Below, piece after piece: positions 7,665 to 9,335 of a stretch of DNA of 9,335 nt. The position numbers and the translations under genes are program-made. The notes under the pieces were generated by a model. That model worked only from the letters and a program-made list of their open reading frames with translations. It was not told the origin of the DNA and ran no database searches. Positions within the stretch are counted from its first letter, which is position 1. Each line of letters starts with the position of its first letter. The DNA comes from Gammaproteobacteria bacterium (GTDB lineage: Bacteria > Pseudomonadota > Gammaproteobacteria > GCA-001735895). The stretch covers positions 1 through 9,335 of the forward strand of contig WGBK01000102.1 in the NCBI GenBank assembly GCA_015494335.1. The letters are read 5' to 3'.

Positions 7665-9320
7665 TTATAGCGCTTCACCGTCGTCTTCGCCGGTCTTTTG
7701 ATTGCCTTTTTCCTCGTTTCCAGACGGCTCTTCCGGAGGAATCAGGTGCACGTCCCGTTGCGGGAACGGAATCTCGATGCCGGCGGCGCGGAAGGCCTTG
7801 TCGATCTCGAAATACAGGTCGCTCATGACCCGCAGGCGGCGGTCGATATCGCGGATGAAGCAGCGCAGCTCGAAATCGATGGAGCTGTCGCCGAACTGCC
7901 TCACCAGCACCCAGGGCTTGGGCAGAATCGGGCTCTGGGTGATCACCGAATCATGGTTGAAGGCGATTTCCAGCAGGATCTCGCGCACCTGTTCCAGATC
8001 CGAGCCGTAGGCCACCCCGATCGGCAGCTTGATGCGACCGATGGTGTCGCGCAGCATCCAGTTGGTCACCTGCCCCGAAATCAGTTCCGAGTTGGGCACG
8101 ATCACATCGCTGCGGTCGAAGGTCTGGATCTGGGTCGAGCGGATGCTGATCTTCTTCACATAGCCCTCGGTCTCGCCGACCACGATCCAGTCGCCGGTCT
8201 TGATCGGCCGTTCGAACAGCAGGATCACGCCGGAAACGAAGTTGTTGACGATATTCTGCAGGCCGAAACCGATACCGACCGACAGCGCACCGGCGATCAG
8301 CGCCAGATTGGACAGCTGCACCCCGGCGATGGAAAGGGAGATCAGGAAGGCAACCGCGACGCCGACATAGCCGGTCAGCGAGATCATCGACTCCTTGGCG
8401 CCGCGATCCATGCGCGAGCGCTTGAGCCAGCTCTTGTCCATGCGCCGCTTGATCCAGCCGACGATGGACAGCATCACGGCGAATGACAGCAGCGCCAGGA
8501 TCACCTTCACCGGCACGACATGGACGGTGCCGATATCGAAGCCCTGGGTCACCGCTTCTCGCAGGGAAATCAGCGCGGTATCGGGCAGCCCCCAGATCTT
8601 CAGCAACAGCACGCCGAACACCGACCAGGCCACCAGCGCGAAGGTGAAGCGGAACCAGACCGAGCCCGGCAGGTAGTCGCCCTCCTTGACGCCGATCATC
8701 TTGCGCAGTTTTCGCTGCCATTCGCTGCGCCCTTCGTCGAGGCCGTCGAGAAAATCGGACCACAGCCGCAACACGAAGATCGTCAGCGCCCACAGCAACA
8801 TGCTGCCGGTGATGCCCACCAGCAGGTAATTGGCCAGGTTGGCGTACCCCATCCAGTCGGCCATCAGGGTGACCACGAGACCGAACAGGATCAGCACCCG
8901 CAACAGGTGGTTGCTCATCGTCTCGTAATAGCGCAGCAGCCATACCGCCCAGATCAGGTTGAGGATCAGCAGGAACAGATAGATGTTGCGCAACAATCCG
9001 GTGATCGGCTCCGGGAACTCGTGGATCTGCAACGCGGCGTACATCAGGTAACCGATCAGCAGCAGCTTGCTGAGCAGGCGCAGACGCCGCGCCAGCAGCG
9101 CCGAGACCTCGGCCGGCAGGCGCGTCAGCGGCTGCCCGGGCGGACAGGGGTTGAGCACCACCCGAATCACCAGGTTGATGACCCCGTAGAGGAACAGCCC
9201 GACCAGCAGGATATCGATGAAATCCCAGCTCCGCTGCTGGATGAAGAAGCGCCACAGGGCATGCAGCGAGAGAAAGCCACTGAGAGTCAGACCCAGCAGA
9301 TATCGATTGGCGCAACTCAT
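7665..9320 (-). CDS. MscS-family mechanosensitive ion channel, multi-pass (5' end may extend past the window)
   Basis: Channels of this family open under membrane tension and release solutes during hypo-osmotic shock. From the ATG at 9320 the product has 551 residues. I count about ten hydrophobic segments (near 5-24, 34-55, 83-99, 112-129, 140-156, 162-185, 222-243, 268-289, 315-334 and 338-368), far more than the three of small MscS. The last is the pore helix, with the Gly/Ala-rich GALSVGIGFGLQNIVNN (344-360) and the family signature FERPIKTGDWI (369-379). The beta domain follows (RSTQIQTFDRSDVIVPNSE, 394-412), then a C-terminal alpha/beta domain to about 525 with IEIPFPQRDVHL, and an acidic polar tail (EEPSGNEEKGN...). 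The five codons before the ATG (FQLSL) are open and there is no Shine-Dalgarno site, so the true start may lie upstream of the window. It stops in TAA 38 bp before the oxidoreductase gene and may share its transcript. It resembles the membrane-pore region of larger MscS homologues, but I cannot assign a subfamily. Confidence 0.93.
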   Translation of the reverse strand: MSCANRYLLGLTLSGFLSLHALWRFFIQQRSWDFIDILLVGLFLYGVINLVIRVVLNPCPPGQPLTRLPAEVSALLARRLRLLSKLLLIGYLMYAALQIHEFPEPITGLLRNIYLFLLILNLIWAVWLLRYYETMSNHLLRVLILFGLVVTLMADWMGYANLANYLLVGITGSMLLWALTIFVLRLWSDFLDGLDEGRSEWQRKLRKMIGVKEGDYLPGSVWFRFTFALVAWSVFGVLLLKIWGLPDTALISLREAVTQGFDIGTVHVVPVKVILALLSFAVMLSIVGWIKRRMDKSWLKRSRMDRGAKESMISLTGYVGVAVAFLISLSIAGVQLSNLALIAGALSVGIGFGLQNIVNNFVSGVILLFERPIKTGDWIVVGETEGYVKKISIRSTQIQTFDRSDVIVPNSELISGQVTNWMLRDTIGRIKLPIGVAYGSDLEQVREILLEIAFNHDSVITQSPILPKPWVLVRQFGDSSIDFELRCFIRDIDRRLRVMSDLYFEIDKAFRAAGIEIPFPQRDVHLIPPEEPSGNEEKGNQKTGEDDGEAL

Positions 9321-9335
9321 CAGCGACAGCTGGAA

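Noticed and set aside
1..9335. Defence system, mobile element, CRISPR array or RNA gene
   Set aside because: I looked for transposase, integrase, direct-repeat arrays and tRNA-like or rRNA-like sequence and found none. The recognised genes cover nearly the whole window.

Overview
The window reads as a chromosomal fragment of a GC-rich gammaproteobacterium (roughly 60 % GC by eye). The main reasons are the bifunctional RlmK/L methyltransferase, a fusion typical of Gammaproteobacteria, and the presence of the selenium-modification gene mnmH. Lineage is an inference from gene content, not from a marker gene.

Every gene I can support lies on the minus strand, so transcription runs from 9335 down to 1. 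In that order they are: (1) a multi-pass MscS-family mechanosensitive channel (9320-7665), whose frame is still open at the window edge; (2) after 38 bp, a 1266-residue FAD/Fe-S oxidoreductase (7626-3826) with an N-terminal DUF3683-type region, a GlcD-like flavin part, two ferredoxin-type cysteine motifs and two HdrB/GlpC-type CCG modules; (3) rlmKL (3829-1637), whose GTG start overlaps the oxidoreductase stop as GTGA; (4) after 14 bp, mnmH/selU (1622-507), the tRNA 2-selenouridine synthase; (5) again through a GTGA overlap, the start of an FAD-dependent NDH-like protein (510 to the window edge), of the kind often fused to SelD. The packing suggests one co-transcribed unit, at least from 7626 downward. 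Coding density is close to complete and no stretch over 40 bp is without a gene.

Functionally, genes 4 and 5 form a selenium tRNA-modification pair: SelD-type proteins supply selenophosphate and MnmH uses it at the wobble uridine. RlmKL is also an RNA-modification enzyme (23S rRNA). The FAD/Fe-S protein probably oxidises a 2-hydroxyacid, but its substrate cannot be read from the sequence.

The clearest anomaly is at the left edge. Bases 1-112 are a perfect palindrome with 56-bp arms and no spacer, sitting inside the NDH-like coding sequence. The right arm encodes sensible family sequence and the left arm is just its reverse complement, so this looks like a fold-back chimera at a contig end. 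The gene is therefore truncated near base 57. I saw no tRNA, rRNA, insertion sequence, CRISPR array or defence system. Apart from the palindrome this is an ordinary housekeeping and metabolic region.
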